NCBI GenBank assembly: GCA_016218025.1
Contig: JACRFD010000070.1
Coordinates: forward strand, 66,745 to 130,744
Source of the DNA: Ignavibacteriales bacterium
GTDB lineage: Bacteria; Bacteroidota; Ignavibacteria; UBA10030; SZUA-254
Length of the DNA stretch: 64,000 nt
Reading direction: 5' to 3'
Under the pieces are notes generated by a model that had not been told where the DNA came from, ran no database searches, and was given only the letters and a program-made list of their open reading frames with translations. This document shows positions 9,246 through 17,717 of the stretch, in pieces (the stretch's first letter is position 1; each line of letters opens with the position of its first letter). Both the position numbers and the translations under genes were made by a program.

Positions 9246-9274
9246 TTGAAATTACATGCAAAAGATTGTACATT
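9246..9274 (+). promoter_or_regulatory. Possible sigma70-like promoter for the receiver protein
   Basis: TTGAAA (9246-9251) is separated by 17 bp from TACATT (9269-9274), about 30 bp before the start codon of the receiver gene. The hexamers match consensus only 5/6 and 4/6, so this is tentative. Confidence 0.3.
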
Positions 9275-9304
9275 TATTGTAAGAATAGAAATGGAAAAAT
9301 CTAA

Positions 9305-9757
9305 ATGAATATCTTAATTGTTGATGACGAACCTGAATACAGAATGTTACTAGGACATTTTCTTGAAGGCGAAGGACATACTGTTTTTCTAGCCGAACAT
9401 GGTGAAGACGGACTAAAAAAATTAGATGATGCAGAGTTGGATTTGATCATATCGGATGTTTACATGCCTAAGATGGACGGATTAAAATTTTATAAACACG
9501 TCCGCGCATCAGTGCGCCATCAGAAAATTCCATTCTTATTTGTTTCAGGTTTCGATGATCAGCACACGACATCTGCGGTTAAGTCATCTAATTTAGATGG
9601 ATTCTGCAGGAAGGCGCGCCCACTTAGCGAATTAAACGCCTGGATAAAATATCTTACAACCCCGATTAATAAACGACCTCTGACACCTCCCGGCTTCATC
9701 CCAGATAGAACAGAAAAAGATCGCAAACGCGATCGTTCACTCCGCTCCAACCGATAA
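9305..9757 (+). CDS. Stand-alone response regulator receiver protein
   Basis: A 150-residue single-domain response regulator. The receiver spans about residues 1-115. The acidic pair is D7/D8, the phospho-acceptor is D51 in IISDVYMP, Ser81 sits at the switch position, and the conserved Lys is K103. The residue after this Lys is Ala instead of the usual cis-Pro (KA instead of KP). No output domain follows, only a roughly 35-residue basic, Pro-containing tail ending in Arg/Lys. No kinase is adjacent. It may pass phosphate to another protein or act through protein-protein contacts. The gene ends one base before the convergent cbiO stop. Confidence 0.85.
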   Translation: MNILIVDDEPEYRMLLGHFLEGEGHTVFLAEHGEDGLKKLDDAELDLIISDVYMPKMDGLKFYKHVRASVRHQKIPFLFVSGFDDQHTTSAVKSSNLDGFCRKARPLSELNAWIKYLTTPINKRPLTPPGFIPDRTEKDRKRDRSLRSNR

Positions 9758-9758
9758 A

Positions 9759-10511
9759 TTAATTGTGTGGATGAATATGTTGCAGGGAATGCGGTTTCTC
9801 CAAGCCATGTTCTATCATCAATTTTTCATTCGATAACAACTCTATAGTATTTCCATCAGCAACAATTTTTCCGCTATCGAGAATTATTGTTCTTTTACAA
9901 AGCTTGACTATCAGTTCCAGATCGTGCGAGGCAATAATTTTTGTCATCGGTATTTTATGCAGCAATTCCGATAACTCCCGCCGTCCGCGCGGATCTAAAT
10001 CTCTGGTAGGTTCATCAAGCACCAAAATTTTCGGATCACAGACTAACAATCCTGCTAAACAAACTCTTTGTTTTTCTCCACCGCTTAGATGATGCGGAGA
10101 ACGATTTTCGAATCCAGGAATACCGACATCTTCCAGAGTTTTACAGATCATCGATCTGATATCTTCCTCATTCACCCCTAATTGTCTTGGTCCAAAAGCA
10201 ACATCTTCATATACTGTAGGACAAAACAGTTGGTCATCCGGATTTTGGAATAATACACCTACCAAACTGTGAACCTTATTTTCATTCTTCTTACTAATTT
10301 CTTCTCCGGCAATCTTGACTGAGACATGATTATGTTTTGCCTCAGGTAATAAACCGTTCAAATGTAAAATCAGTGTAGATTTACCTGCGCCGTTAGGACC
10401 AATCAAACCGACACACTCACCTTCCGATATGCTGAACGAAACCCCTTTTAAAGCTTTTGTTCCATCGTGATATGAAAATGATAAATCTTTAACTTCTATT
10501 ATCGGATTCAT
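9759..10511 (-). CDS. cbiO: ECF nickel/cobalt transporter ATPase CbiO
   Basis: A 250-residue ATPase of an energy-coupling-factor transporter. Walker A (GPNGAGKST), Q-loop (LFQNPDDQLF), signature (LSGGEKQRV) and Walker B (ILVLDEPTRDLD) are all intact. The Q-loop sequence FQNPDDQLF is characteristic of ECF ATPases. The start at 10511 is preferred over an ATG six bases upstream because AGAGG lies 6 bases before it and it makes a TCATGA overlap with cbiQ. It is the last gene of cbiM-cbiQ-cbiO, which together import Ni2+ or Co2+ across the inner membrane. Confidence 0.9.
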   Translation of the reverse strand: MNPIIEVKDLSFSYHDGTKALKGVSFSISEGECVGLIGPNGAGKSTLILHLNGLLPEAKHNHVSVKIAGEEISKKNENKVHSLVGVLFQNPDDQLFCPTVYEDVAFGPRQLGVNEEDIRSMICKTLEDVGIPGFENRSPHHLSGGEKQRVCLAGLLVCDPKILVLDEPTRDLDPRGRRELSELLHKIPMTKIIASHDLELIVKLCKRTIILDSGKIVADGNTIELLSNEKLMIEHGLEKPHSLQHIHPHN

Positions 10512-11119
10512 GACCATCCTCTTGCGCGCATAGCGGAGTAAATTCGTTCTGCACGTTCAGTGGAGCGAATAAATAGTTCGCTGATAAGTTGAATTCTAGA
10601 GTTCCAGATATTTTTCAGCGACGGTTTAAATGTCCGGCTGCTTCGAGCACGCTGCATCTTCTCAGCTTCATCAATTAAAACAAACAAGTACCGATAAAAT
10701 AAAGCGAGTATTGTAACTATAAGTTCAGGTGTATCAATCTTTTTTAGCAATGACAAAATATTCTCGAACGGTGTTGTGTTAGATAATATCAACATGGTTA
10801 ATAACGATATTGTACTTTTAATTGCAATTGAGGAAAACAAAATTATGCCGTCGGTTTGGAATAAAGTTAATATCGAAACGCCAAGTACGAATGGTTCTAA
10901 CATAATTATTCGCCGAAACAAAAATCGGATTGGCAGCTTAGAAAGTATAACGATTATAACCAAAAATAAACCGATACCTCCAAAGAATATCCATGACTTG
11001 TGAGGTAATGTTACGGTACCTATGATTATCAGGAATGAAGCTAAAAGTTTGATTGGAGTCGGCAAGTTGTGAATACTGCTTTTTTGCCTGCTATATCTAT
11101 CAAGAAAATCGTGTCTCAT
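10508..11119 (-). CDS. cbiQ: ECF nickel/cobalt transporter transmembrane protein CbiQ
   Basis: A 203-residue T-component of the ECF transporter, with four or five hydrophobic helices in the N-terminal two thirds. The C-terminal coupling region has the two Ala-Arg-type motifs that contact the ATPase (QRARSSRTF and YSAMRARGW). It is shorter than the average CbiQ (about 230-260), but both coupling motifs are present. The gene follows cbiM by 3 bp and overlaps cbiO by 4 bp, so all three are co-translated. Confidence 0.85.
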   Translation of the reverse strand: MRHDFLDRYSRQKSSIHNLPTPIKLLASFLIIIGTVTLPHKSWIFFGGIGLFLVIIVILSKLPIRFLFRRIIMLEPFVLGVSILTLFQTDGIILFSSIAIKSTISLLTMLILSNTTPFENILSLLKKIDTPELIVTILALFYRYLFVLIDEAEKMQRARSSRTFKPSLKNIWNSRIQLISELFIRSTERAERIYSAMRARGWS

Positions 11120-11122
11120 CTT

Positions 11123-12064
11123 TTATGATCGAATTTTAGAAATCAGCATTCGTGCTAATATTGTTGATAAAATATAGACAATAATCAATCCAATCAATCC
11201 AGCCGAAATTGTTGCCAATGCTGATGAACCGAAAATAGAAAATTGATATTCTGAAAACGGCGACTGTATCAATGGCTTAGATAAGGCATTTTGGTCGAAT
11301 CCTAAAGTCGATGCAACTTTTTCTAATCCATCAGGCAATTCCGAAATGAAAGGCGTGAAGAATAGGAAAATGCCTATGGCAATAAGTAAAATATAAATTA
11401 TTTTAGTACCCAAAGGTGGAATTGTTGAAACTGACTTTGCTCGTTCAATAATTTCAGGCCTGGCTCGCCAAATTCCAGCCAGCACTATAGTTGCAATTGC
11501 GCCTTCCGCAATACCGATAATCATATGAATGTTTGCCATCGCCGTGAAAGCTGCTCCCCAGCTAACACTGTTTGACCATGCTAATTCACCTGCGCATAAA
11601 ATCGATGCAACAACAGTTGCACTCCAGGAAGCGACCGCAGTTCCTATTAATTTCCCTTTTGCATTCGGATTAATTAATTCAATTCCTTTAAGAACTCCAT
11701 AGCTTACCAATGAGCCAGCAATTGCCATATTAAAAATGTTTGCGCCAAGCGCCGTTAAACCACCATCCGAAAATAGAAAACATTGCACCACCAAAACTGA
11801 GCTCATAACAATAATTGCAGCGCTTGGACCCAATAAAACCGTCAACAAACCCGCTCCCATAAAATGTCCCGATGTTCCTGCTGCAATCGGAAAATTTAGC
11901 ATTTGAGAAACAAATACAAATGCAGCCGCAAGTCCGACCAAAGGAACTTCCTGCGGAGTAATAGATTTTTTTAAATGGCGGAACGCAAAACTGATTCCAA
12001 CGGTTGATATAGTAGCAGTGGCAATGGCAGTTTTAGTATCCAGGAAACCATCCGGAATGTGCAT
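11123..12064 (-). CDS. cbiM: ECF nickel/cobalt transporter substrate-binding protein CbiM with PDGLE tail
   Basis: A 313-residue fusion of the S-component CbiM/NikM with a CbiN/NikN-like C-terminal part. It begins MHIPDGFLD; the N-terminal Met-His is a metal ligand in this family. About residues 1-215 hold the multi-helix CbiM domain, including the GTSGHFMGAGLL region. The C-terminal part has two hydrophobic segments flanking SELPDGLE, the PDGLE domain that replaces a separate CbiN. A ribosome site (GGAG, spacing 7) supports the start. Ni2+ and Co2+ specificity cannot be separated by eye. No B12 riboswitch or cobalamin-synthesis gene adjoins it, which leaves nickel at least as likely as cobalt. 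Confidence 0.9.
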   Translation of the reverse strand: MHIPDGFLDTKTAIATATISTVGISFAFRHLKKSITPQEVPLVGLAAAFVFVSQMLNFPIAAGTSGHFMGAGLLTVLLGPSAAIIVMSSVLVVQCFLFSDGGLTALGANIFNMAIAGSLVSYGVLKGIELINPNAKGKLIGTAVASWSATVVASILCAGELAWSNSVSWGAAFTAMANIHMIIGIAEGAIATIVLAGIWRARPEIIERAKSVSTIPPLGTKIIYILLIAIGIFLFFTPFISELPDGLEKVASTLGFDQNALSKPLIQSPFSEYQFSIFGSSALATISAGLIGLIIVYILSTILARMLISKIRS

Positions 12065-12175
12065 TAATAATCTCCATTAATTTTGTTAAAATATACAAAG
12101 TTTTTCCCTGAATACATAGTTGCCTTGATATTGTTCTTAATGATTGTTATTTTGGTAAAACCTTTGGGGATCAAT

Positions 12176-12721
12176 ATGAAAAAGACTTTTATTTTAATTT
12201 TGTCGGTTCTTCTTTTTGAATCGTTAAGCAATGCTCAACAAGAGCAAATGTTAAAAGTCGGTGATAAAGCTCCCGATTTTTCACTTCCATATGCAACTAA
12301 AGATTCTGTCTCACGCAATAAAATACAGTTATCATCTCAAATCGGTAAAGAGAATATAATCATAGCATTTTATCCGGCAGACTGGAGCGGTGGCTGCACC
12401 AAAGAGGTTTGCACTCTTCGCGATAATTTCAGTTCTTTGTCCCAGCTAAACGCAAAAGTATTCGGTATTAGCGGTGATTATATTTTTTCTCATCATGAAT
12501 GGGCTAAATTTCATAACCTGCCATTCATCCTTCTATCCGATCATGATCATCAAACAGCAAAAAAATATAACAGCTATAATTCAGATTACGGATATAACAA
12601 ACGCACAGTGTACCTGATAGATCCGGGAGGTGTTGTTTCTTACATCGATTTGAATTACTCTACCAGCGACGAAAAATCATTCAAAAAATTAAGAACCGCT
12701 TTAGAGGGACTGAAAAAATAG
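12176..12721 (+). CDS. Exported peroxiredoxin (BCP/AhpC-TSA family)
   Basis: A 181-residue exported thiol peroxidase. The start at 12176 is chosen over an upstream in-frame ATG because GGGGA lies 5 bases before it and a clean signal peptide begins there, ending at SLSNA-Q. The catalytic stretch FYPADWSGGCTKEVC contains the peroxidatic Cys (first C) and a second Cys five residues later, the resolving position of BCP-type 1-Cys/2-Cys enzymes. It reduces peroxides in the periplasm; the electron donor is unknown. It is the first gene of a three-gene exported cluster, and its TAG is directly followed by the next ATG. Confidence 0.85.
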   Translation: MKKTFILILSVLLFESLSNAQQEQMLKVGDKAPDFSLPYATKDSVSRNKIQLSSQIGKENIIIAFYPADWSGGCTKEVCTLRDNFSSLSQLNAKVFGISGDYIFSHHEWAKFHNLPFILLSDHDHQTAKKYNSYNSDYGYNKRTVYLIDPGGVVSYIDLNYSTSDEKSFKKLRTALEGLKK

Positions 12722-13045
12722 ATGCGATTGTCGCTATTCCATTTTATACTATTTTCATCTCTGTTAATTTTATCATCCTGTGCCACAATTGATCTTTCTG
12801 ATTATGAACCCGGTTCTTTCATTATAGAAGGAAATATTATATATTTAGACGTTGAAGGTGGCTGCTGGCAATTAAGAACTGAAGATGGAAAATCATATGA
12901 AATAACCAGCGATTCGTTGAACGACCTATTTCGCGAGAACTCGTATGCAGAAATGGTAGTTCATCCGATTGACGATGCATCATCTGTTTGCATGGTTGGA
13001 AAATTAGTTGAAGTTTTAGATATCATTCACATATCATCGAAGTAA
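12722..13045 (+). CDS. Small lipoprotein of unknown function
   Basis: A 107-residue lipoprotein with a lipobox (LSSC) placing the modified Cys at residue 20. The mature part has a beta-rich core (EGNIIYLDVEGGCWQL, DGKSYEI) typical of small OB-like single-domain proteins that describe 'GGCW-x-L...DGK-x-YEI' units. Two further Cys residues (EGGCW and SVCMV) could form a disulfide. It is immediately downstream of the peroxiredoxin and 6 bp before the M28 peptidase, so it is co-transcribed with both. Function not recognised. Confidence 0.6.
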   Translation: MRLSLFHFILFSSLLILSSCATIDLSDYEPGSFIIEGNIIYLDVEGGCWQLRTEDGKSYEITSDSLNDLFRENSYAEMVVHPIDDASSVCMVGKLVEVLDIIHISSK

Positions 13046-13051
13046 AACATT

Positions 13052-14857
13052 ATGAAAAATTCTTTATATATTTTTGTAGCAATAATTACTGCCCTATCGT
13101 TCACTTGCACACCTAAAGTAAGTGAATTCATATCAACAGATATTACAAAGGATGAATTAAGAGAACATGTCAAATATCTGACATCTGATGATCTCGCGGG
13201 GAGAAAATCTGGTGAAGCTGGGAATAACAAAGCGGCAAAGTACATTGCTGATAAATTTAAAGAATATGGATTATCACCAGCCGGTGACAATGGCACATAC
13301 TTCCAGGAATTCAGTTTCATATCCACCACGCAAGTCGGTCCCAAAAACAAATTTGATTTAATGATTGGGCAAAAGGAATTTGCATTAAAACCGAAAATAG
13401 ATTATAAACCTCTCTCTTTTTCAATTGATACTGCGCTTTCCACAAAAATCGTTTTCGTCGGATTTGGTATAGCTGCACCGGAAACATTGCACTATAATGA
13501 TTATGCCGATGTTGATGTTAAGGGAAAAATTGTGTTAGTAATGCGCGGTTCCCCAGATACAGCTATCGCAGATAAATTTTATCAGCAATCCAGTGTAATG
13601 GGAAAGATATTTACTGCCCGCGAAAAAGGAGCTGCAGGAATAATACTTCTTACCGGCATGCCGGGAACAAAAGGCGAGAATTTGGGTGCGTACGAAGATC
13701 CACGAACTGGAAGTGCAAGCTTTGCAGTCTTAAGTTTAAAATGGAGCGTTGCTGAATCAATGTTTGATGCTCTTGGCAAGAATTTAATTTCCGTTAAACA
13801 AGAAATTGAATCTGGTTTAAAACCAAAATCTTTTGAATTTGATAATAGTACTGCTTCAATCACCACTCAGATTGAAAGAATTAAAGCGACATCATCAAAT
13901 GTAGTCGGATTTATAGATGGTTATGATTCCTCTCTTAGCAGCGAAGCATTGGTTATTGGAGCGCATTTCGATCACCTCGGTATGGGCGGCGAAGGATCAG
14001 GATCTCTGAATCCGGATACAGTTGCAATCCATCATGGCGCTGATGATAACGCTTCGGGGACGGCAGGTGTGCTTGAACTCGCTCAATATTTTGGCGCTCA
14101 TAAGAATTCAATTAAACGGTCAATCATTTTTATCGCCTTCACCGGCGAAGAGCTTGGGGTTTTAGGATCAGACTATTACGTCAAACATCCATTCAAGCCT
14201 TTAGAGAATACGATCACAATGGTAAATATGGACATGATCGGCAGAATGAAAGACAGCGTTCTTGTAATTGAAGGAATGGGAACATCGCCGGAATTTGATT
14301 CTCTGATGAAGCGTGAAAATCGTGATTCGTTAGTTTTAAAATTAAAACCGGATGGATTCGGACCAAGTGATCAGGCGTCATTTTATAAAAAAGATCTTCC
14401 CGTGATTTTCTTTTTTACAAATCTTCACTCAGATTATCACAAGCCATCCGATACATGGGATAAATTAAATTACGCTGGCGAACAAAAGATAGTTGAGATG
14501 GCTAAGCGTGTTGTTACCGATCTTGCCAATCAGGATAAGAAGCCGCAATTTACGAAATCAGTTGCGCCACCAATGGGCGGAGATCGTCAGGGTGCCAGAG
14601 TTACACTTGGTATCATTCCGGATTTTGCAAGTGATGTGCCCGGTATGAAAATTTCCGGCACACGTCCTGGAAGTCCCGCTGAGAAAGCAGGGCTCAAAGG
14701 AGATGATGTAATTATAAAATTCGGCGGCAAAGATATCAAGAACATATACGATTTCACTTACATGCTCGGACAGTTTAAGCCTGGTGATCTTGTCGACGTT
14801 GTAGTAAAACGCGGAAATGAAGAACTTACTTTAAAAGCAACTTTAATTGGTAAGTGA
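13052..14857 (+). CDS. Exported M28 aminopeptidase with PA and PDZ domains
   Basis: A 601-residue zinc peptidase. An N-terminal signal sequence is present (possible weak lipobox ending at C19). A PA insert spans about residues 130-260, the M28 catalytic domain about 285-490 and a PDZ domain about 515-600. All M28 metal and catalytic residues are visible: H305 and D307 (GAHFDH), D331 (ADDNASG), E366 and E367 (TGEELG), D394 (NMDMIGR) and H463 (DYHKPSD). It is expected to trim peptides in the periplasm or at the outer membrane. It is the last gene of the peroxiredoxin-lipoprotein-peptidase run and converges on the minus-strand genes that follow. Confidence 0.9.
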   Translation: MKNSLYIFVAIITALSFTCTPKVSEFISTDITKDELREHVKYLTSDDLAGRKSGEAGNNKAAKYIADKFKEYGLSPAGDNGTYFQEFSFISTTQVGPKNKFDLMIGQKEFALKPKIDYKPLSFSIDTALSTKIVFVGFGIAAPETLHYNDYADVDVKGKIVLVMRGSPDTAIADKFYQQSSVMGKIFTAREKGAAGIILLTGMPGTKGENLGAYEDPRTGSASFAVLSLKWSVAESMFDALGKNLISVKQEIESGLKPKSFEFDNSTASITTQIERIKATSSNVVGFIDGYDSSLSSEALVIGAHFDHLGMGGEGSGSLNPDTVAIHHGADDNASGTAGVLELAQYFGAHKNSIKRSIIFIAFTGEELGVLGSDYYVKHPFKPLENTITMVNMDMIGRMKDSVLVIEGMGTSPEFDSLMKRENRDSLVLKLKPDGFGPSDQASFYKKDLPVIFFFTNLHSDYHKPSDTWDKLNYAGEQKIVEMAKRVVTDLANQDKKPQFTKSVAPPMGGDRQGARVTLGIIPDFASDVPGMKISGTRPGSPAEKAGLKGDDVIIKFGGKDIKNIYDFTYMLGQFKPGDLVDVVVKRGNEELTLKATLIGK

Positions 14858-14893
14858 TGCGGAATTTTAATTGATGCGGGTGATTGAAAGATG

Positions 14894-15175
14894 TCAATCA
14901 GGTTCTATAAGGGTTGAATATTTCATTTTCCCTGAAATCAATGTTTCCAACTGGCCAACAAGGTCATCATTATCTTCTAATTGATTATATTCATCAATAT
15001 TCTTGAAAATAAATATTTCGGTGAAACTATTTTTCTTTCCCTTAACTTCAAAAACTGAATATTCCCTCCCGTTTTCTGTGCGGAAGTGATTTTTCATTGC
15101 TTGAGTTAATGCAAGATATTCTTCCCTTTTTTCAGGAACAATATCATACGATATTGAAAAAATTACTTTACCCAT
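14894..15175 (-). CDS. Small ABM-like (dimeric alpha/beta barrel) protein
   Basis: A 93-residue protein starting MGKVIFSISYDI. This ATG at 15175 is preferred over one 33 bases upstream because of the AAAGG site 7 bases before it. The pattern of a strand, PEKREEYLALTQAMKNHF helix, SVFEVKGKKNSFTEIFIF strands and a final helix fits the antibiotic-biosynthesis-monooxygenase-like ferredoxin fold. No catalytic residues identify a reaction, so it may be a small binding or stress protein. It lies 41 bp downstream of the zincin gene. Confidence 0.55.
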   Translation of the reverse strand: MGKVIFSISYDIVPEKREEYLALTQAMKNHFRTENGREYSVFEVKGKKNSFTEIFIFKNIDEYNQLEDNDDLVGQLETLISGKMKYSTLIEPD

Positions 15176-15216
15176 AATTTGCCTTTCCAAAGTTTTCCTA
15201 ATATACAAAAATATTT

Positions 15217-15588
15217 TTAATATCCCGCATTTTTTATTTCTTCTTCATTCATACCAAAATAATGAGCGATTTCGTGTATTAAAACTTCCCTGATTTTTTC
15301 CTTCAGCATTTCCTCATCATTACATATCGCTTCAATATTTTTCTGATAGAGTGATATTACATCCGGAACCACTGCCGACATGCCATACCATGTACCCCTC
15401 TGTGTTTTTGGAATACCCCTGTACAAACCGAGCAAACTGCGTTTTGAACGAAGTTTCATTTTCCGAACGATCTCATCGGCAGGATAATCTTCAACTACTA
15501 CAGATACGTTATCGAGTTCATTATAAAACTTTTCAGGTAAGAGGTCGAACGCACTCTCAACAATTTTCTCGAATTCCTCACGTTCCAT
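15217..15588 (-). CDS. Zincin-like metallopeptidase (Zincin_1 family)
   Basis: A 123-residue cytoplasmic protein with the motif HEIAHYFGMNEEEI near the C-terminus. H105, E106 and H109 form the HExxH site, and a downstream Gly and Glu pair (E115/E116) offers the third ligand. The upstream region (GLYRGIPKTQRG...PDVISLYQKNIE) is typical of this small bacterial family (PF06262), which resembles possible acetylase/metallopeptidase proteins of unknown substrate. The length is normal. It sits 8 bp after the Yip1-like gene stop on the same strand. Confidence 0.75.
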   Translation of the reverse strand: MEREEFEKIVESAFDLLPEKFYNELDNVSVVVEDYPADEIVRKMKLRSKRSLLGLYRGIPKTQRGTWYGMSAVVPDVISLYQKNIEAICNDEEMLKEKIREVLIHEIAHYFGMNEEEIKNAGY

Positions 15589-15596
15589 GATTAGAA

Positions 15597-16295
15597 TTAA
15601 AAAATAAATCTCAAAATGTTATGAATTAATAAGAGAACAACAACAATGGAAATAAATTCAATCATTGCCGATCTTAACCATCCTATTCCGCGTAATTGTT
15701 TTATAGCAATTAAAAATAAAATGAGCGACCATAAACCGAATAATCCGTCGATTACCAGCAAAACCACATATGATAAAGGTTTAAGAAGATACGGTGAAGG
15801 ATTTGTTCCGAAAAAATGTGTGCCGAATGTTAAAATTTCTATAGGCAAGATGATAATTGCTGAAATAATTATCGGGATGGATGAATAAGCTGTTACTGCA
15901 AAAACCTGCCTGAATTTTACACCCTTTCTTTCAGCTTTTAAAAATAACCAGACCGCTATGCTAAGTAGAAATATTATAACCTCACCGAAAATGATGCCTG
16001 CGCTGATACCTATTCCTAGAAATCGAAGTAAAGAAAAAATTAAATCCCCGATTTTGTAAAACCAGAATGCAGAAAATAAAAATCCTATTCCTGCAAGAGC
16101 AGATAAAAATAATATATAATTTTTGTGAGTTGAAATTGCAATTTTATGAAATGCCTTTGATGGATGTTCCACAACCATCCATGCAGTTTCAAATAAATCG
16201 AGTGTTTCTATTTTTTGTTGAAGGTACCCACCGCAGCTTGAACAGTTTATCGCAAGATGATGATTTTGAGTTTTACAAACAGAGCATTCGAGCAT
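15597..16295 (-). CDS. Yip1-family membrane protein with N-terminal zinc ribbon
   Basis: A 232-residue protein. Residues 4-21 hold two CxxC knuckles (C4/C7 and C18/C21), a short zinc ribbon. After a linker containing ETAWMVVEHPSKAF, typical of Yip1 domains, come five hydrophobic helices. Bacterial Yip1 proteins have no established role. Its neighbours (zincin 8 bp downstream, tryptophanase 9 bp upstream) give no functional clue but suggest a shared transcript. Confidence 0.7.
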   Translation of the reverse strand: MLECSVCKTQNHHLAINCSSCGGYLQQKIETLDLFETAWMVVEHPSKAFHKIAISTHKNYILFLSALAGIGFLFSAFWFYKIGDLIFSLLRFLGIGISAGIIFGEVIIFLLSIAVWLFLKAERKGVKFRQVFAVTAYSSIPIIISAIIILPIEILTFGTHFFGTNPSPYLLKPLSYVVLLVIDGLFGLWSLILFLIAIKQLRGIGWLRSAMIEFISIVVVLLLIHNILRFIF

Positions 16296-16304
16296 AAGAT
16301 GTAA

Positions 16305-17684
16305 CTATTTTGTAATCGGTTTGAATCGAGCTGTAAAATGCCGCAGCATTGGCGCCTCATATGTAAAGGCGTAACCCTTGAGTTTTTTTCGATTAGCAAA
16401 AACCTCAATCACACACTCGACAACATAATCGATGTGACTTTGCGTGTAAACGCGGCGCGGAATTGCGAGGCGAACCAGTTCGAGCGGGGGTGGAATAAAT
16501 TTTCCGCTTTTTTTATCAGTCTTACCGAACATGACACTGCCAATTTCAACACCTCTTATGCCCCCCACCTTATATAACTCGCAAACGATTGCTTGCCCTG
16601 GAAATTCATGCGGCGGAATATCAGGTAAAAATCTTTTTGCGTCGATATAGATCGCATGGCCGCCCGGAGGTTGTAAAATAGGTACACCGGCGTCTGTTAA
16701 TTTTTCGCCTAAATATTCAACCGATCTAATTCGATATTGAAGATAATGTTCATCCAATATTTCATCCAAACCTTGTGCAATTGCTTCGAGGTCTCTGCCG
16801 GCAAGTCCACCATAGGTTGGAAATCCCTCCGTAACAATAAGTATATTTCTTGCCTTCATAGCCAGATCGGAATCATTCATGGCAAGAAAACCGCCCATGT
16901 TCACAAGCGCATCTTTCTTAGCACTCATTGTGCAGCCATCGGCATACGAAAACATTTCTTTGACAATTTCCCTCACCGATTTATCGGCATAACCTTTTTC
17001 CCTCTTCTTGATGAAGAAAGCATTCTCTGCAAATCGGCAAGCATCAAGGAAAAAGGGAATACCGTACCTCGATGCAATTTCTTTTGTTTTTCTGATATTA
17101 CCCATTGATACAGGCTGACCGCCGCCCGCATTATTTGTTACAGTTATCATTACGAGTGGAATATTTTCCGGTCCTTTTTCTTTTATAAATTTTTCAAGCG
17201 CCACCAAATCCATATCGCCCTTAAAATCGGCGATTGCGGATGTATCTTTCCCAAGCTCAGTAAGAAAGTCAAACGCTTCTGCACCGGAATATTCTATGTT
17301 CGCTCGTGTTGTATCGAAATGAGTATTGTTGGGGAAATATTTTCCGGCTCCGCCAAGAATTGAGAAGAGAATCTTTTCTGCAGCTCTGCCTTGATGAGTA
17401 GGAATGATGAATTTAAATCCGGTAAGCTCTCGTGTTGTTTTTTCGAAACGGAAAAAACTTTTAGCTCCTGCGTAAGATTCATCCCCTTCCATCATGCCAG
17501 CCCATTGCTTTGAACTCATCGCCGATGTGCCGCTATCCGTGAGAAGATCGATAAGCACATCTTCAGCATGAATCAGGAATGGATTATAGCCTGCTTCTTG
17601 CAGTATCAGTTCGCGTTGTTCCTTTGTTGTAAATTTTATCGGTTCAACCGACTTGATTTTAAAAGGTTCTATGATCGTTTTCAT
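16305..17684 (-). CDS. tnaA: Tryptophanase (tryptophan indole-lyase)
   Basis: A 459-residue PLP-dependent beta-eliminating lyase that splits L-tryptophan into indole, pyruvate and ammonia. The PLP lysine is in MSAKKDA (K257 by alignment to the second Lys). THQGRAAE and the FLDACRFAENAFFIK region are family hallmarks. Tryptophanase and tyrosine phenol-lyase (TPL) are close paralogues. The segment IRGVEIGS matches tryptophanase (VEI), whereas TPL has M-E-R here and needs that Arg, so tryptophanase is favoured. Some other stretches look TPL-like (MFSYADGCTMS), so specificity is not certain. No TnaC-type leader peptide fits in the short gap to apt. Confidence 0.82.
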   Translation of the reverse strand: MKTIIEPFKIKSVEPIKFTTKEQRELILQEAGYNPFLIHAEDVLIDLLTDSGTSAMSSKQWAGMMEGDESYAGAKSFFRFEKTTRELTGFKFIIPTHQGRAAEKILFSILGGAGKYFPNNTHFDTTRANIEYSGAEAFDFLTELGKDTSAIADFKGDMDLVALEKFIKEKGPENIPLVMITVTNNAGGGQPVSMGNIRKTKEIASRYGIPFFLDACRFAENAFFIKKREKGYADKSVREIVKEMFSYADGCTMSAKKDALVNMGGFLAMNDSDLAMKARNILIVTEGFPTYGGLAGRDLEAIAQGLDEILDEHYLQYRIRSVEYLGEKLTDAGVPILQPPGGHAIYIDAKRFLPDIPPHEFPGQAIVCELYKVGGIRGVEIGSVMFGKTDKKSGKFIPPPLELVRLAIPRRVYTQSHIDYVVECVIEVFANRKKLKGYAFTYEAPMLRHFTARFKPITK

Positions 17685-17717
17685 TTTAAAATTTCCGTCT
17701 TATTGTATCTGATAATA

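Noticed and set aside
12065..12175. Cobalamin riboswitch or NikR site upstream of cbiM
   Set aside because: The gap is only 111 bp, and neither a B12-box-like sequence nor a NikR dyad (GTATGA-N16-TCATAC) is visible.
17685..17717. TnaC-type leader peptide between apt and tnaA
   Set aside because: The gap is only 33 bp and contains no short Trp-containing frame.
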